From: Micavibrio_B sp044238965
GTDB lineage: Bacteria > Pseudomonadota > Alphaproteobacteria > Micavibrionales > Micavibrionaceae
Length of the DNA stretch: 23,768 nucleotides
NCBI GenBank assembly: GCA_044238965.1
Contig: JBIICJ010000024.1
Coordinates: 1 to 23,768 of the forward strand
Direction: 5' to 3'
The translations under genes and the position numbers were made by a program. Of the stretch, positions 1-7,930 are shown piece by piece; the stretch's first letter is position 1, and each line of letters begins with the position of its first letter. The notes beneath the pieces were generated by a model that worked only from the letters and a program-made list of their open reading frames with translations, had not been told where the DNA came from and made no database searches.

Positions 1-1
1 G

Positions 2-370
2 ATTATCAAATCAGTACACAATCAAATTTCTGTGCGTGGACATACCGATGCTGCGCCCTATTCTGATGAACGTGGGTATACGAACTGGGAATTATCATCT
101 GATCGCGCCAATTCATCACGTCGCGTTTTATTGGATAATGGCGTGCCCATGAATAAGGTTGCTAACGTCGTGGGCAAAGCCGATACGGATCATTTTATCG
201 CCGATAATCCAATGGACCCTCAAAATCGTCGGATTAGCATTATTTTGCTTCGCGATAGCCTCACCCGCGAAAAAGGCGGCGTCAATTCAACAAATAAAGT
301 TGGAAAGGCCAGCATTTTACCTGATGGCCCTGCTTTCCGCCCCACCCAAGGCACTGTTAATTTCCCTTAA
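2..370 (+). CDS. motB: MotB flagellar stator protein, C-terminal part (5' truncated by window)
   Basis: This is the peptidoglycan-binding (OmpA-like) domain of the flagellar stator subunit MotB, which anchors the MotA/MotB proton channel to the cell wall. The reading frame is open from base 2, so the N-terminal membrane helix and plug lie outside the window. Visible family marks are ISVRGHTDAAPY, then NWELSSDRANSSRR, a VVGKADTD segment, and the NRRISIILLR end strand. This combination of GHTD, NWELS..RA..R and NRRI is typical of MotB rather than of general OmpA/Pal proteins. The GTG at 32 lies inside the domain and is not a real start. About 40 residues of polar tail follow the domain. MotA is expected upstream but not visible. 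The gene shows the organism is, or was, flagellated. Confidence 0.88.
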   Translation: MIKSVHNQISVRGHTDAAPYSDERGYTNWELSSDRANSSRRVLLDNGVPMNKVANVVGKADTDHFIADNPMDPQNRRISIILLRDSLTREKGGVNSTNKVGKASILPDGPAFRPTQGTVNFP

Positions 371-463
371 AATAAATTTTTTATTTGACAGGATAATTCT
401 TTTAACGTTAGTGTTTGGTTATGAATTTGTTTTTCGTTCATCAATCACGAATGTTGATGTGTC

Positions 464-510
464 GCGGTTAGATCCGCCGACATGGGATTTTTATATCCTG
501 ATCTAACCGC
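464..510. repeat. Perfect 11-bp inverted repeat (large hairpin) after motB
   Basis: GCGGTTAGATC at 464-474 is the exact reverse complement of GATCTAACCGC at 500-510. The 25-nt loop holds a further GGAT/ATCC pairing (485-488 with 495-498), so transcripts of either strand could fold into a long two-part hairpin. No U-run follows on either strand, so it does not look like a standard intrinsic terminator. It lies in the 214-bp gap between motB and the small ORF at 585. A TTGACA at 385-390 with a poor TAGTGT at 409-414 could be a promoter reading into it, but that is weak. Its role is unknown: RNA processing or stabilising structure, attenuator, or a protein-binding palindrome. Confidence 0.7.
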
Positions 511-584
511 TCTCCAAAATCGCAAGAATTTCTCCGCGTAAAATTATACAGACAATCTTTATTTATTATTTTTGGAGATTAAAC

Positions 585-806
585 ATGACAATTAGCACAA
601 CTGCACCTACATCTAATCTATCAATCGTAACGGCATTCCTTGAAACAAGACGTAGTGGCGTCCTTGACTCAGTTGCCGTTTTGGAACGAACCCCGCTTGG
701 CAATATTATTCGCGCGCAAGAAATCGGTAAAGGAATCGAAGAAAAAGCAATTACGAAATTTCGTGAACAATTCCCTACCGCTATTTGCGAATGTAAGGTC
801 GGTTAA
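585..806 (+). CDS. Small hypothetical protein (73 aa)
   Basis: I do not recognise this family. The ORF has a good ribosome-binding site (GGAG at 574-577, seven bases before the ATG), which is the main reason to believe it. The protein has a Ser/Thr-rich start, a helical middle containing ETRRSGVLDSVAVLERT, a charged segment with GKGIEEKAITKFREQF, and a C-terminal ICECKVG with two cysteines. I see no signal peptide or membrane helix. It stands alone between motB and the convergent parC gene, and its TAA ends at 806, one base before the parC stop begins. No function is proposed. It could also be a spurious ORF, but the Shine-Dalgarno site and spacing argue against that. Confidence 0.6.
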   Translation: MTISTTAPTSNLSIVTAFLETRRSGVLDSVAVLERTPLGNIIRAQEIGKGIEEKAITKFREQFPTAICECKVG

Positions 807-807
807 A

Positions 808-3048
808 TTAAAACTTATTGGAACGGGGGAATCCGTTTGGTGGTAATTTACCGCTTTGCGCGCGTTCCCCCACCCATTCACCCACATTGGGTACGTTCAT
901 TTGACGCGTGCCTGATGTGAATGTGAGACCATCTTTTAATTTAAATGTTTTGGCATCAGAGAAATGCCCATCTTTGTATTTTTGTAAGATGACACCCTTG
1001 CCTTTTGCCATTTCGGGAATTTGATCGAGTTTAAACACAAGCAATTTGCGGTTCTGACCCATAATGGCAATATGCGTATCTGTTTTCGCCACAGGTGCAC
1101 AGAATACGGCATCACCATTATCATCAACATTCATAATGGATTTTCCGTTTTTGGTTTGCGCCAAACATTCACTGGCGGGAACAATAAACCCGCGCCCATC
1201 GCGTGAGACAAGCAGGAATTTTTGTGCATCATCATATGTCATTAAACAAACGATATCGGCATCATTCGGGATATCGACCAATAAACGCACAGGTTCGCCA
1301 AAGCCGCGCCCCGATGGTAATTTATCACCGCCCAACGTATAAAAACGACCATTGGTGGCATAAGCGATAAATTTATCGGTGGTTTGCCCCGTGACAATAA
1401 ATTTCTCACGATCGCCATCTTTATATTTAATATCGGCAGTATTAATTTCATGACCCTTCATCGCCTTGATCCATCCCTTAGCGGAACAAACAACGGTGAT
1501 AGGTTCTTTTTCGATCATGGCCGTATGCAAATCAATCGCCACAGGTGTTGGCGCGACATCAAATTTGGAACGACGCGCGGATAATGCGGGAACTTTCTCA
1601 TATTCTTTTTTCAAATCGCCTACTTGGCGTTTGATTTCATTCCATTGTTTTGTTTCTGATTTTAACAATGCCTCAAGATTTGATTTTTCTTTGGATAATC
1701 CATCATGTTCTTTGCGGATTTCCATTTCTTCCAATTTACGCAAGGAACGAAGGCGCATATTTAGAATTGCCTCGGCTTGCACGTCTGTTAAACCAAATTT
1801 TTTCATTAATGCTGGTTTTGGTTCTTCAGATTCACGAATAATTTTAATCACTTCATCGATATTCAAATAGACAATCAAATAACCAGCCAAAACTTCGAGG
1901 CGATGAATAACTTCCGCCAAACGGAAACGTGATCGGCGCAATAAAACATCCTGACGGTGATTCAGCCATGACCGCAACACATCCATGATCGGCATAACTT
2001 TGGGCTCAATGCCGCCGTCAAGCACGTTCATGTTCAATGGAAAACGCGATTCCAATTCTGTCGCGCGGAATAATGCTTCCATTAATAATTGTGGTTCAAC
2101 AGTTTTTGCCTTTGGCACAATGACCAAACGAATATCTTCGGCACTTTCATCGCGCACGTCATCGAGCATTGGAATTTTTTTATCGTTGATCAATTCTGCA
2201 ATTTTCTCAACCAATTTTGCCTTTTGTACTTGGTACGGAATTTCGGTGATTACGATTTGCCAATTATCACCTTTTACTGTTTCTTTCACCCACTTCGCGC
2301 GCACGCGGAATGACCCACGCCCTGTGCGATACGATTCACGAATGCTTTCTTTGGATTCAACAATTACGCCGCCAGTTGGGAAATCGGGTCCTGTGATCAC
2401 TTTACAAATATCATCATGCGTGGCTTTGCCATCAATCATCAATTCCATGGCGCTACATAATTCCAAAATATTATGCGGCGGAATGGATGTCGCCATCCCC
2501 ACAGCAATACCTGAGGCTCCGTTCGCGAGCAAGTTGGGGAAATTGGCGGGCAAAACAACGGGTTCTAATGTTTCGCCATCATAGGTTGCGCGGAAATCAT
2601 TCGCATCTTCGTCAATACCTTCGAGCAAATTAATCGCGGTTTGTGTAAGGCGCGATTCCGTATACCGCATCGCCGCCGCATTATCACCATCAATATTACC
2701 AAAATTCCCCTGACCATCCACCAAGGGATACCGCACAGCGAAATCTTGTGCGAGTCGGACCAATGTATCATACACCGCCTGATCACCATGCGGGTGGAAT
2801 TTACCGATAACGTCACCCACGACACGCGCTGATTTTTTCGGCATTTGGTTGGGGTTTAATTTCAATTGATACATCGCAAATAATAAACGACGATGGACAG
2901 GTTTTAATCCGTCACGCACATCGGGCAATGAACGCGCCATGATGGTTGACAACGCATAAGATAAATAACGTTCCGCCAGCAACGGGCCCATTGGTTCGTT
3001 GACAATATTTTGAATAGCATTGGTGGTTGGTGGCGGTTTACGAGCCAT
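808..3048 (-). CDS. parC: DNA topoisomerase IV subunit A (ParC)
   Basis: ParC is the DNA-cleaving subunit of topoisomerase IV, which decatenates sister chromosomes together with ParE (not in this window). The 746-residue length and the DVRDGLKPVHRR, GKFHPHGD, RYPLVDGQGNFGNIDGD and AAAMRYTESRL motifs mark a GyrA/ParC protein. The catalytic tyrosine is Tyr129 with Arg128 before it. IPPHN and NGASGIAVGMAT follow, then a coiled-coil tower and a C-terminal beta-propeller. I see no clear GyrA box (QRRGGKG type) in the C-terminal region, which favours ParC over GyrA. Position 90, equivalent to GyrA Ser83, is Gln, while Asp94 (GyrA Asp87) is kept. An AGGA ribosome-binding site precedes the ATG. It is the last gene of folK-folP-recO-parC, three bases after the recO stop. 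Confidence 0.95.
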   Translation of the reverse strand: MARKPPPTTNAIQNIVNEPMGPLLAERYLSYALSTIMARSLPDVRDGLKPVHRRLLFAMYQLKLNPNQMPKKSARVVGDVIGKFHPHGDQAVYDTLVRLAQDFAVRYPLVDGQGNFGNIDGDNAAAMRYTESRLTQTAINLLEGIDEDANDFRATYDGETLEPVVLPANFPNLLANGASGIAVGMATSIPPHNILELCSAMELMIDGKATHDDICKVITGPDFPTGGVIVESKESIRESYRTGRGSFRVRAKWVKETVKGDNWQIVITEIPYQVQKAKLVEKIAELINDKKIPMLDDVRDESAEDIRLVIVPKAKTVEPQLLMEALFRATELESRFPLNMNVLDGGIEPKVMPIMDVLRSWLNHRQDVLLRRSRFRLAEVIHRLEVLAGYLIVYLNIDEVIKIIRESEEPKPALMKKFGLTDVQAEAILNMRLRSLRKLEEMEIRKEHDGLSKEKSNLEALLKSETKQWNEIKRQVGDLKKEYEKVPALSARRSKFDVAPTPVAIDLHTAMIEKEPITVVCSAKGWIKAMKGHEINTADIKYKDGDREKFIVTGQTTDKFIAYATNGRFYTLGGDKLPSGRGFGEPVRLLVDIPNDADIVCLMTYDDAQKFLLVSRDGRGFIVPASECLAQTKNGKSIMNVDDNGDAVFCAPVAKTDTHIAIMGQNRKLLVFKLDQIPEMAKGKGVILQKYKDGHFSDAKTFKLKDGLTFTSGTRQMNVPNVGEWVGERAQSGKLPPNGFPRSNKF

Positions 3049-3051
3049 AAT

Positions 3052-3804
3052 TTATGTTCCTTTGTTGTGATCAACAGATTGTGCCAAAAGCCGCGCAAAA
3101 CGCAAGCGCGTTTCAGGAATCCCCTTGGAATGTTGTGCAAAAACCCAATGTTCGAGAAAATAACCTGTCATTTGAATGCCTATCAATACATCGGATAGCG
3201 AAATATCGGTCACCGATGCGCGGTTAATCAGAAAATTTGGAAGTGGCAATAATTTATCTTTGTACGCTTCACCTTCCTCACGGCTGACGGTGCAACCCGA
3301 TTTGGGACTCATGTAGATTAAATCTTTTGCAACGCCGCCACCTGCGCATTTAGAAAAATCAAGCGCAAAGCCAAGTTCTTTCATAAATGAAATTTCCCAC
3401 ATCACAATTGCCGCGCCCCAAATATGGTCATGCGTCATTTGTTCGAGCAATGCATGCGTACCCCAAAATAATCCCACATGTTCTTCACGCTCAGGTAATC
3501 CATTTTCAATTAAACTTGTGACAGACATTAGTGCCGATAATTTCAAAGGATCATTGATAAATTCAAGCGCCATATTTTCGCCATCTTGAATATCAAAATG
3601 TCCCAATTGATCATTTGTTTTCGCCGACCAATCAATATTAACAACAGCGCCAATATCGAGAAGCCCCTTATGACGCGTAGAATGCGCACCATAAATATAT
3701 CCATGATGCCGCCCATGATTTTCGGTCAGCAATGAAATAATGCCGCCTGTTTCACCATGCGTGCGTTTGGATAACAAAATTCCCTGATCAGACCAACTAA
3801 GCAT
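3052..3804 (-). CDS. recO: DNA repair protein RecO
   Basis: RecO helps RecR load RecA onto SSB-covered single-stranded DNA in RecFOR gap repair. The 250-residue length is normal. The N-terminal OB-fold region starts with WSDQGILLSKRTHGE and continues through HGRHHGYIYGA. The C-terminal part carries LDFSKCAGGG, DLIYMSPKSGCTVSREEG and YFLEHWVF, close to the usual alphaproteobacterial RecO pattern. Cys153 and Cys171 are what is visible of a possible metal site, so a complete four-cysteine zinc cluster is not obvious. The start is three bases after the folP stop and the stop is three bases before the parC start, so translation of the three is probably linked. Confidence 0.9.
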   Translation of the reverse strand: MLSWSDQGILLSKRTHGETGGIISLLTENHGRHHGYIYGAHSTRHKGLLDIGAVVNIDWSAKTNDQLGHFDIQDGENMALEFINDPLKLSALMSVTSLIENGLPEREEHVGLFWGTHALLEQMTHDHIWGAAIVMWEISFMKELGFALDFSKCAGGGVAKDLIYMSPKSGCTVSREEGEAYKDKLLPLPNFLINRASVTDISLSDVLIGIQMTGYFLEHWVFAQHSKGIPETRLRFARLLAQSVDHNKGT

Positions 3805-3807
3805 ACA

Positions 3808-4611
3808 TCATGACTCCGTTATCGCACGCCAGACGTCCAAGGCCTGCTTGGTTTCCATGACATCATGCACGCGAAATATATTCACGCCCAGCTCATAACC
3901 ATTAATTATCGATGCGATTGATCCACCTAATCGTTGATCAGGCGATGCATTCCCGCAAATTTTTTCGATAAATGATTTGCGTGATGTGCCCAGCATTAAT
4001 GGACAACCCAAATCTTGGAAAACATCCAATGATCGTAATAATTCCAAATTATGATCTAAATTTTTTCCAAACCCAATGCCTACATCAATCCATAATCGGT
4101 TTTGATCAATATCTTTATTAACACAAGTTTGAATACGTTCTGATAAAAATTCTTTTACCTCATGCACAACATCATCGTAATATGGCGCGGATTGCATAGT
4201 TTGCGGCGTACCAACCATATGCATTAAACAAATAATGGCATTTGAATTTTTAATAGTATCAATAGAATTAATATCATGTGTTAATGCCGATACATCATTA
4301 ATTATCTCAACATTATATTGTAACGCTGCGCGCATCGTTTCGGCATTGCGTGTGTCAACCGATATAACTACATTCTCTTTTTTTAAAATTTCAATAACGG
4401 GAAGGATACGGTCAATCTCTTCGAGTGGTGAAATGATATCTGCATTCGGACGCGTCGACTCACCGCCGATATCAATGCTATCTGCCCCCTGCCCCCACAT
4501 TTGCATGGCGTGATCAACGGCACGATTTACATCAACAAATTTTCCACCATCGGAAAAACTATCGGGTGTAACATTCAAGATACCCATGATATGGTATGGA
4601 TGTATCTTCAT
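3808..4611 (-). CDS. folP: Dihydropteroate synthase (FolP)
   Basis: FolP condenses 6-hydroxymethyl-dihydropterin pyrophosphate with p-aminobenzoate to make dihydropteroate in the cytoplasmic folate pathway, and is the sulfonamide target. The TIM-barrel signatures are all present: MGILNVTPDSFSDGG near the start (Asn13 as metal ligand), DIGGESTRP at about 47-55, SVDTRN, the IDVGIGFGK loop, GTSRKSFI, and a final RVHDV. Length (267 aa) is normal. The loops that carry known sulfonamide-resistance changes look wild-type. The start codon overlaps the folK stop by four bases (ATGA), so the two consecutive pathway enzymes are translationally coupled. Confidence 0.95.
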   Translation of the reverse strand: MKIHPYHIMGILNVTPDSFSDGGKFVDVNRAVDHAMQMWGQGADSIDIGGESTRPNADIISPLEEIDRILPVIEILKKENVVISVDTRNAETMRAALQYNVEIINDVSALTHDINSIDTIKNSNAIICLMHMVGTPQTMQSAPYYDDVVHEVKEFLSERIQTCVNKDIDQNRLWIDVGIGFGKNLDHNLELLRSLDVFQDLGCPLMLGTSRKSFIEKICGNASPDQRLGGSIASIINGYELGVNIFRVHDVMETKQALDVWRAITES

Positions 4612-5105
4612 GCGGCATTTTCCATGACACGTGCCATTTGATCAGCGGGTAATTGAGAAATTAATTCATCAATTGATTTCTGTGATTGCGGGTGAACCCA
4701 ATCAGGCGCGATATCTTGTAGTGGATAAAGCACAAAACCGCGTTCATGCATACGCGGATGCGGAACAACCAAACCTTTTTCTGCAATGATCTGATGATTA
4801 TAAGCGACAATATCAAGATCAAGCACACGCGCTTCGTTTTGCACCACGCGCACACGCCCAAAATCAGATTCAATTGACAACAAAACTGATAATAATTCAT
4901 GCGGGGACAATGATGTTTCAACACGCGCAACCGCATTGTGAAACCATGGTTGATCAGATATAGGCACGGGCGCTGTTAACCAAACACGTGAGAGCGCAAC
5001 AACGCGAACACCGCAATCATTCAGCACATAAATTGCATGCGCTAGAGTTTCTGCGGGGGTTCCAAATTGTGATGGTAAATTTGCGCCTAAGGCTACATAA
5101 ATCAT
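4608..5105 (-). CDS. folK: 2-amino-4-hydroxy-6-hydroxymethyldihydropteridine pyrophosphokinase (HPPK)
   Basis: FolK transfers pyrophosphate from ATP to 6-hydroxymethyl-dihydropterin, making the substrate used by the next gene, folP. The sequence starts with the typical YVALGANL. RVLDLDIV contains the two metal-binding aspartates (Asp96, Asp98), followed by the HPPK signature PHPRMHERGFVLYPL (His116, Arg118, His120). The 165-residue length fits a single-domain HPPK, not a FolB/FolK fusion. It is the first gene of folK-folP-recO-parC. Only 49 bases separate it from mepK upstream, so it could be read through from the mepK promoter. No strong Shine-Dalgarno site is visible before its ATG. Confidence 0.95.
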   Translation of the reverse strand: MIYVALGANLPSQFGTPAETLAHAIYVLNDCGVRVVALSRVWLTAPVPISDQPWFHNAVARVETSLSPHELLSVLLSIESDFGRVRVVQNEARVLDLDIVAYNHQIIAEKGLVVPHPRMHERGFVLYPLQDIAPDWVHPQSQKSIDELISQLPADQMARVMENAA

Positions 5106-5154
5106 GAGTTATTCATGCCATAAAACAGACATGCAAACAACCAATGATCACATA

Positions 5155-5745
5155 TTAACCCCAATGACGAACAGCACCAGAATCCATATGCACAAAGCCA
5201 GAGCGTGGATAATAACCAACACCGCCTGCGTTTAATCGCATGGCAAGATCACGCACGCGTGATGGCGATACACCATCCAAACGGACATCAATGGCCTGCC
5301 CTGAAAGGTGTAATGAATTTTTCGCAACACCTTCTGAGTTAGAGCGCAAAGCCCCATTCGTTTTTGGCGAACGATAACCAGAAAGAAGTGAGTATGGATT
5401 TGATGATCCAGTCGCCCCATGTACAATTGCTACGATGTCAATTGCACGGGGGTCAATTGGAAAGATTTCATTTTGACGAAAATCACGCAGAACATAGTTA
5501 ATACGCTCAAAAGCTTCGGGTAAATATTTATTACCGACGCGATAAACACCTGAAAAATTTTCGCCAGTATGTTGATTGCGAAATGACACACGATAAGACG
5601 AATTATCACCCCACGCCAATGCTGGCGTTACTAACCCAGCTGATAGAAATGCAGTTGCGGATAATGTTAATCCTGCCTTTAAAAAACCACGACGTTCGAT
5701 TGTGGATTGCACAAGCGCATTAAAATCAAAGTTGGTGACATCCAT
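5155..5745 (-). CDS. mepK: Murein endopeptidase, YcbK/MepK-like (DUF882, peptidase M15 fold), Tat-type signal
   Basis: This is a 196-residue exported protein of the DUF882/M15-like family. E. coli MepK (YcbK) of this family cuts peptidoglycan cross-links, including the mDAP-mDAP links made by L,D-transpeptidases. ERRGFLKAG at about 17-25 followed by a hydrophobic stretch and ALAW is a twin-arginine-type signal peptide, so export by Tat is likely. The metal-site motifs are visible: LLSGYRSP, SLHLSGQAIDVRL (His and Asp ligands) and GFVHMDSG (His). The ATG at 5745 is preceded by AGGA and gives a complete signal. It has its own promoter and lies just downstream of the LdtD-type gene, as ycbB and ycbK are neighbours in E. 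coli. The family call is firm; the exact bond cut is inferred. Confidence 0.87.
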   Translation of the reverse strand: MDVTNFDFNALVQSTIERRGFLKAGLTLSATAFLSAGLVTPALAWGDNSSYRVSFRNQHTGENFSGVYRVGNKYLPEAFERINYVLRDFRQNEIFPIDPRAIDIVAIVHGATGSSNPYSLLSGYRSPKTNGALRSNSEGVAKNSLHLSGQAIDVRLDGVSPSRVRDLAMRLNAGGVGYYPRSGFVHMDSGAVRHWG

Positions 5746-5875
5746 TTTAAAAATCCTTTCGGCTTTTATGTGGCAAATTTTTAAATAAACGAAAATTGAA
5801 AGCTGATATTAGAAAGAAATAAAGAGAAGAAAAGAGAAAATCATATGATCAACGCAGTAATCCCCTGACTCTTTG

Positions 5876-5904
5876 ATTGTAAGGCGACCATAGGACACAT
5901 GCAA
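5876..5904 (-). promoter_or_regulatory. Sigma70-type promoter upstream of mepK
   Basis: On the minus strand a -35 TTGCAT (5899-5904) and a -10 TACAAT (5876-5881) are separated by exactly 17 bases. Transcription would start near 5868, giving a leader of roughly 120 nt before the mepK ATG at 5745. This would let mepK, and perhaps folK-folP-recO-parC after it, be transcribed separately from the pfkA-ldtD operon. The rest of the 230-bp gap 5746-5975 is AT-rich, and I see no gene or clear terminator in it. Confidence 0.55.
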
Positions 5905-5975
5905 GTTTTTTCATTTAAAGTCAAAAATACATTTAAATTACTTTTGATATAAATTATTTACTTATTCTATACTTG

Positions 5976-7622
5976 TTAGAACTGTAAAGATTGTGGCAAT
6001 TTTTTGGCATCTAATAAAGCTTTATATAACTTCATGTCATTATCATAAATATCCGTGCCAGTAATTAAACGCCCATCATCCATCCAAATAGTTTGATATG
6101 TCAAATATACCAACATATCATCCGTTGATAGTTCTTTTGTTTTCGTCGTAGAGAGAATTTGATTCATGGTTTCATCCGACCATCCTTCACGCTCCTCTAA
6201 AATAAAATTAGCTAATTTTTTAGGATCAGCAACACGGATACACCCCGAACTAAGTGCGCGGTAACTTTTCGAAAATAATTCAGGTGTGTTGGTATCATGT
6301 AAATAAATGTCATATTTATTTGGCATTAACACACGCACGCGCCCAAGGGGGTTTTCATCACCAGGGTCTTGCACCATACCATAGGCTTTTAAACCATCCG
6401 TTGTCACGTTATTCCAATCAATCGTAGCCGGGTCAATTTTTTTAGCGCCGTCAGATGTATATTGAACAAGTTCTATACCTTTTTTCGCGAGCGCATTTGT
6501 ATCTTTGCGAAGCGCAGGTAATAAATCTTCTGATTTAATTGTCGGTGGCACATGCCACGATGGGTTAAAACGGATGCCCTTTATATGCGCAATAAAATCT
6601 TGGGTTGCACGATCTGGACGCCCCACAATAACGGGAATTTGTTCGACGACACGTCCATCTTTTATCAATGATACAATTTGGCGTGCAATATTTACTTCCA
6701 CATATTTTACTGGCTCATTTCGTGGTAACCATCGCAACCGCTCCATTGTCGCAATAATTTGAACCATTTTTTGCATAGGACCACGTTGTAAAGCTTTAAA
6801 AGTTCGCTCCCCAATGACGCCGTCATCCTTTAATCCACTTGCCCGCTGAAAATCTTTGACGGCGCCTACTAAGTCATCATCATAAACATCGCTGGAACCT
6901 GAAACATCCAACACATGACGAACAGATTTTATCAAAGGATGTTTTACACCTGGGGTAATCGACCCAGGAAATTTTTTATTAGCTAACAACGATGCCTTAC
7001 CATCGATTAAACTTTTTTGAGTGGCTTTTAATTCACTTTTCAGGCGCGTGTATAATTCACCTTGTGGCTCAAGCGATTCCAAAGTCTCGGTAACATCATT
7101 TTTTTCTTCGATAAATTTTAGCAAATCATAAGCATCCATCGGACGCCATGACCGTGAATCCGTACCTATTGCAGATGGCTTTACGCGAATACCTGTCATG
7201 TCTTGGGTATAACAGATCACCGCCTCTGACATCATTAATTCAAATGTAAGTGGATCATCAAAACCATCATCAATCAGTTTTTGTAATGCACCAACCGCAT
7301 AATTATCAGGGTTTAAGCCATGGTAATCAGCTTGTTCCATAATTTCCAAAGCGTCCTGTGCACGAGATGAGGCGCGCGAACTCCCATTAGACCAAAATGA
7401 ATCAAAATCACGATCGCGATAAAATTGATAAATAGCATCTGGATTCTTAAATGAAACATCTCCTGCTTTACCACTTTGCAAAACAGTAACCATTTGCTCA
7501 GATTCTAACGATACATTTTTGATTTGTGACGATAATTCTTCATCAGGTATGATCTGAAGTGATTGAGCCACACAAATTGATGGTGACAATATAATAAAGG
7601 CAGCAATCATAATTTGTTTCAT
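5976..7622 (-). CDS. ldtD: L,D-transpeptidase, YcbB/LdtD type
   Basis: This periplasmic enzyme family forms 3-3 (mDAP-mDAP) peptidoglycan cross-links by a cysteine mechanism that penicillins do not block. A signal peptide occupies about residues 1-20 (hydrophobic IMIAAFIILS, then CVAQ). An N-terminal YcbB scaffold domain with IYQFYRDRDF and QADYHGLNPDNY follows. A PG_binding_1 repeat lies near 220-285 (AVKDFQRASGLKDDGVIGERT), and the YkuD catalytic domain at about 305-470. Its active site is LHDTNTPELF followed by ALSSGCIRV, with His442 and Cys461. Length 548 is close to E. coli YcbB. The start overlaps the CPCC gene stop by four bases. It ends the run that begins with pfkA. Confidence 0.93.
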   Translation of the reverse strand: MKQIMIAAFIILSPSICVAQSLQIIPDEELSSQIKNVSLESEQMVTVLQSGKAGDVSFKNPDAIYQFYRDRDFDSFWSNGSSRASSRAQDALEIMEQADYHGLNPDNYAVGALQKLIDDGFDDPLTFELMMSEAVICYTQDMTGIRVKPSAIGTDSRSWRPMDAYDLLKFIEEKNDVTETLESLEPQGELYTRLKSELKATQKSLIDGKASLLANKKFPGSITPGVKHPLIKSVRHVLDVSGSSDVYDDDLVGAVKDFQRASGLKDDGVIGERTFKALQRGPMQKMVQIIATMERLRWLPRNEPVKYVEVNIARQIVSLIKDGRVVEQIPVIVGRPDRATQDFIAHIKGIRFNPSWHVPPTIKSEDLLPALRKDTNALAKKGIELVQYTSDGAKKIDPATIDWNNVTTDGLKAYGMVQDPGDENPLGRVRVLMPNKYDIYLHDTNTPELFSKSYRALSSGCIRVADPKKLANFILEEREGWSDETMNQILSTTKTKELSTDDMLVYLTYQTIWMDDGRLITGTDIYDNDMKLYKALLDAKKLPQSLQF

Positions 7623-7930
7623 GGTATTATGTCCCGATCGTTATAATTCCATGGAGATTCATGTAATTTTTTTATTTGAGCCAAAGAATTCCATTGATCA
7701 GGTTTCAATTCAGGCAAAAACCAATCGCATCCCTCATTCAACCAATGTTTACGAGCTGTTATAATTCCTTCTGGCGTGGCGTCATCATATCCAAATTCAG
7801 TGCCACAACAGGGACAAATAGCATGAGATGGTTTATCGCCATGTTTTCCCCATGGTTGATTTTCATTCTCGTATCCGCACACGCGACATAAGTATGAATA
7901 ATCTCTTTTTTCGTCAGTTATATCACTCAT
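7619..7930 (-). CDS. CPCC-type cysteine-rich zinc-ribbon protein, possible immunity protein
   Basis: This is a 103-residue soluble protein with two cysteine pairs: C15-x2-C18 (LCRVCGYEN) and C39-P-C41-C42 (ICPCCGTEFGYDD). They make a probable zinc ribbon, with an extra Cys41. After it come ARKHWLNEGCDWF and KPDQWNSLAQIKKL. From memory, small proteins with this exact layout (YxCPVCGY, YEICPCCGFxFGYDD, a W..GAKWF segment, a PxxWN..QLKNI end) are common as orphan genes beside Rhs, LXG and similar toxins. I therefore infer an immunity role, which I could not verify by search. It starts inside the end of the toxin-like gene upstream (8-bp overlap) and itself overlaps ldtD by four bases, so all three are translationally coupled. 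No signal peptide: it should act in the cytoplasm. Confidence 0.75.
   Translation of the reverse strand: MSDITDEKRDYSYLCRVCGYENENQPWGKHGDKPSHAICPCCGTEFGYDDATPEGIITARKHWLNEGCDWFLPELKPDQWNSLAQIKKLHESPWNYNDRDIIP

Noticed and set aside
159..506. 115-aa plus-strand ORF overlapping motB and the hairpin
   Set aside because: It starts inside motB in another frame, has no ribosome-binding site, and its composition follows from the motB codons and the AT-rich gap.
464..510. Hairpin as an intrinsic terminator of motB
   Set aside because: The stem is strong but no U-run follows on either strand.
1985..2584. 199-aa plus-strand ORF antisense to parC
   Set aside because: It lies wholly within a well-conserved parC region and its sequence shows no domain.
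5905..5975. Repeated CATTTAAA strings in the ldtD-mepK gap
   Set aside because: Short AT-rich repeats in an AT-rich gap are expected by chance, and no further structure is seen.
7619..7930. CPCC protein as a rubredoxin
   Set aside because: It has one CxxC and one CPCC and lacks the rubredoxin aromatic core and spacing; the W-rich tail matches the CPCC orphan family instead.
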